Both the position numbers and the translations under genes were made by a program. Below are positions 61,685 to 64,000 of a DNA stretch of 64,000 nucleotides, one piece after another (positions within the stretch are counted from its first letter, which is position 1; each line of letters opens with the position of its first letter). The stretch spans positions 1 to 64,000 of the forward strand of contig CAZCOG010000035.1 in NCBI GenBank assembly GCA_964500445.1. Direction: 5' to 3'. The notes beneath the pieces are model-generated. The model searched no databases, was not told the DNA's origin, and saw only the letters and a list, made by a program, of their open reading frames with translations. This DNA is from Persicitalea sp964500445 (GTDB taxonomy: Bacteria > Bacteroidota > Bacteroidia > Cytophagales > Spirosomataceae).

Positions 61685-64000
61685 ATGTTATTGAAGCGTA
61701 GTCTGAAAACCCTGCTAATTGTTGCCTGCCTTGGGCAATCGGCGGTTTTTGGTCAAAACTCCATGGGCTACACCCAGCCGGAGGTCCATTTTCGGAATGG
61801 CCTGGAATACTTTGAAAAATCGAATTTTGTGGCCGCCCGCCAGGAATTCAATGAGTTTTTGGCATCCCAGGACAAACTCCTAACTACCAGCGATTATAAT
61901 GCCGTTACGGCCGAGTACTATGTGGCAGTAACAGGACTTTACCTTAAATATCCGGAAGCCGAAGTACAGGTAGATCGATTTGTTCGTAACCACGCCGAAC
62001 ATCCCAAGGCGCAACTGATTTACGCTGATCTGGGTAAGTACTACTACGAAGGCGGCGATTACGAACAGGCGATTGGCTATCTTGAAAAAGCCATGCAAAC
62101 GGGCGGTGGCGGTAGTAAGAGGGTCGAGACGATGTATAGGCTAGGGATGTCCTATTACAACATTCAGAATCTCGATCAGGCGCTGACCTATTTCGATCAG
62201 GTAAAAATGGAAACTGATTTCGAAAATGCCGCAGATGCATCTTTCTTCGCCGGTGTGATCAATTACAAGAAAAACCGGTACCGTGAGGCTTACGAAGACT
62301 TCCTTCGCATCGAAAACGATTCTTACTATAAAAATGAGGCACCTAACTGGATCGTGTCCTCACTTTATCAGCTAAAAGATTTTGATCAACTACTGACTTA
62401 CGGCGAGCGGTTGCTTTCCCAGCAGCGAGGCAATACTAATCTTGACGATGTCGCTCTATACGTAGCTGAAGTACAATACGAAAAAGGAGATTACGAAGCG
62501 GCAGTAAAGTCGTATGATCGTTACAAGCGAATGATACGGGGCGGATTACCACCGACGGTTGCGCTTCATTATGGTCACTCGCAGTTTAGAAACAACAATT
62601 TCGAGGGGGCCATAGAAACCATGAAAAACATTGCGCCTGGTAAAGACTCTGTGGCTCAATATGCTTCCTATTTAGTCGGCATTGGTTATTTGCAAACCGG
62701 TAACCCCAATTTTGCCCTTACTGCCTTTGACAATGCCGCTCGCTTACCTTTCAATCCGCTTGTACAGGAAGAGGCAGCGTATAATCACGCCAAAGTACAG
62801 CTGGAACTGGGAAATTACAGTGAGTCAATCAAAGAGTTTGGGGATTATCTGAAAAAGTACCCCAACAATAAAAACCAGGATGAGGTAGCACAACTAATTG
62901 CTGAAGGGTATTCAGGTTCGAATAATAGCGCCGGAGCCATTACGTACATTGAGGGACTTCGGAATCGGACACCTAAAATCAATGCAACCTATCAACGCCT
63001 CACGTTTAACCAGGGTGTTACCGAATTCAATACTGAGCAATATCCGGCAGCGATCGTTGATTTCAATAAATCATTGAAATACCCCAACGATGCAGATATA
63101 TTCGTTGCCGCTACCTATTATAAAGCAGAGTCCTATTCTGCGCAGCAAAAGTATGATGAGGCAAAACCAATTTATTTGCAACTGACTAAAAACCCGGAGG
63201 CTGGGATTTATCGCCGTAAAAGCCTTTATGGTCTGGGCTACGCATTTTATAATCAGAAGAAATATGCGGAAGCGTTGCCCTACTTCAAAGAATTTACCGC
63301 AAATACGGAAGGAATGTCGGCGCAAATGATTGAGGATGGTTACGTACGATTAGCTGACAGCTACCTGGCTCTTAAAAAATATACCGAAGCGGTCAATACC
63401 TACGAACAGGTTACGCGCAATGGCAAGGTCGACAACGACTACTCTTTATTTCAGAAAGGTCGTGCATTTGTCTATATGAACCGCGAAATGGATGCCCGCC
63501 GCCAATTCGAGTTGCTCATTAGCCAGTATCCTTCGTCTCGCTATGTGGACGATGCCATGTTTCAGATTTCCGATCTGGAATTCCAGAAAGACAATTTTCA
63601 ACAAGCTGTACGCTTGTTTACCAGAATGATCAATGAGAAGCCCAAAAGCTTCTTAATCCCGGCTGCTCTGCTGCGTCGTGCCCAATCGTATTATAACATT
63701 CAGGTGTATGAAGAAGCAATTAATGACTTTAAGCGAATTTTGCAGGAGTTTCCTGCTTCGCCATCAGCCAGTAGTGCGCTGGAAGGAATTCAGGAAAGCT
63801 ATAATGCAGTGGGCAGACCGGAAGAGTTTTCGCAGGTTTTGGCTGTTGTCAGGAAAAATAACCCCGGCAATACCAAGCTTGACGAGGTAGAGTTCGACAA
63901 TGCCCGGAATCTCTTCTACGCTGAAAAGTATTCTCAGGCGATCCAGGCTTTACAGGATTATCTTCAGGCTTATCCACAAAGCAAGAATCAGTATGATGCC
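61685..64000 (+). CDS. Large TPR-repeat protein (3' end beyond the window)
   Basis: Open from the ATG at 61685 to the window end (772 codons, no stop). It begins with a Sec signal (MLLKRSLKTLLIVACLGQSAVFGQ) and then holds many tetratricopeptide repeats: DYEQAIGYLEKAMQTGG, NLDQALTYFDQVKMETD, NYSESIKEFGDYLKKYPNN, KYAEALPYFKEFTANTEG, DNFQQAVRLFTRMINEKP, VYEEAINDFKRILQEFPAS, KYSQAIQALQDYLQAYPQS. The style resembles periplasmic TPR/BamD-like repeat proteins of Bacteroidota, which act as scaffolds in envelope complexes. Length and C-terminus cannot be judged. Confidence 0.9.
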   Translation, partial: MLLKRSLKTLLIVACLGQSAVFGQNSMGYTQPEVHFRNGLEYFEKSNFVAARQEFNEFLASQDKLLTTSDYNAVTAEYYVAVTGLYLKYPEAEVQVDRFVRNHAEHPKAQLIYADLGKYYYEGGDYEQAIGYLEKAMQTGGGGSKRVETMYRLGMSYYNIQNLDQALTYFDQVKMETDFENAADASFFAGVINYKKNRYREAYEDFLRIENDSYYKNEAPNWIVSSLYQLKDFDQLLTYGERLLSQQRGNTNLDDVALYVAEVQYEKGDYEAAVKSYDRYKRMIRGGLPPTVALHYGHSQFRNNNFEGAIETMKNIAPGKDSVAQYASYLVGIGYLQTGNPNFALTAFDNAARLPFNPLVQEEAAYNHAKVQLELGNYSESIKEFGDYLKKYPNNKNQDEVAQLIAEGYSGSNNSAGAITYIEGLRNRTPKINATYQRLTFNQGVTEFNTEQYPAAIVDFNKSLKYPNDADIFVAATYYKAESYSAQQKYDEAKPIYLQLTKNPEAGIYRRKSLYGLGYAFYNQKKYAEALPYFKEFTANTEGMSAQMIEDGYVRLADSYLALKKYTEAVNTYEQVTRNGKVDNDYSLFQKGRAFVYMNREMDARRQFELLISQYPSSRYVDDAMFQISDLEFQKDNFQQAVRLFTRMINEKPKSFLIPAALLRRAQSYYNIQVYEEAINDFKRILQEFPASPSASSALEGIQESYNAVGRPEEFSQVLAVVRKNNPGNTKLDEVEFDNARNLFYAEKYSQAIQALQDYLQAYPQSKNQYDA

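Overview
This window looks like chromosomal DNA from a gliding-type Bacteroidota, most likely a member of the Cytophagales (Spirosomataceae/Cytophagaceae-like). The evidence is GldC, a gliding-motility C-terminal (type B) T9SS sorting domain, a Por-type sorting tail on an M43 protease, a primary sigma factor without region 1.1, the long form of IspG, GSII-type glutamine synthetase, MenD (menaquinone), and promoters of the TTTG-N19/20-TAnnTTTG type that Bacteroidota use. No phage, transposon, integrase, CRISPR array or rRNA operon was seen. Most genes are housekeeping, densely packed and in short operons.

Layout. 0.1-9 kb: porin and ammonium transporter (+), then mtaB and an LtaS-like sulfatase (-), an acidic orphan (+), GSII glutamine synthetase (-) and rsmE (+), with strong bidirectional hairpin terminators between convergent genes. 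9-16 kb: DUF4159 protein and acyl desaturase (+), then a minus-strand run cinA - 2-oxoacid dehydrogenase E2 - 5'-nucleotidase - response regulator - histidine kinase whose last four genes overlap or nearly touch. 16-24.6 kb: DUF4197 lipoprotein, gldC, thioredoxin-fold lipoprotein (+); then a TPR protein, YjbR protein, small membrane protein, ispG, FucP-type transporter and GH109-like oxidoreductase (-). 24.9-26.7 kb: a pterin cluster of PTPS, GTP cyclohydrolase I and a short-chain dehydrogenase that lacks the catalytic Tyr. 26.7-33.4 kb: sugar isomerase and CDF transporter (-), Nudix and LysE proteins (+), GH3-family ligase, surE and trhO (-). 33.6-36.1 kb: deoxynucleoside kinase (+), a tRNA-Leu and two identical tRNA-Lys genes (-), a BatE-like protein and a CHRD lipoprotein (+). 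36-49.3 kb: a T9SS-secreted protein (-), rlmD (+), dnaB (-), phoH, M43 protease, comEC, TetR and ABC1 kinase (+), DUF922 protein (-). 49.3-64 kb: dCMP deaminase (+), SlyD (-), AcpH-like and holA (+), tRNA-Met (-), START-like and LptF/G, rpsO, pnp, rpoD, menD (+), a TPR lipoprotein (-), a small orphan and a large TPR protein that runs off the window end (+).

Functional links. Ammonium uptake and glutamine synthetase lie in the same 8 kb. rpsO-pnp-rpoD form a gene-expression block. PTPS, FolE and the SDR lie in one direction and probably make a reduced, biopterin-like pterin.

No obviously new multi-gene system was found. The points most worth a second look are the pterin cluster with its Tyr-less SDR, a 16-bp perfect hairpin plus T-run that appears to be the aarF terminator but lies inside the coding sequence of the convergent DUF922 gene, two hairpins in the pnp leader, a G10 tract in the gh109/PTPS divergent region, and twin tRNA-Lys genes that differ only in whether CCA is encoded.
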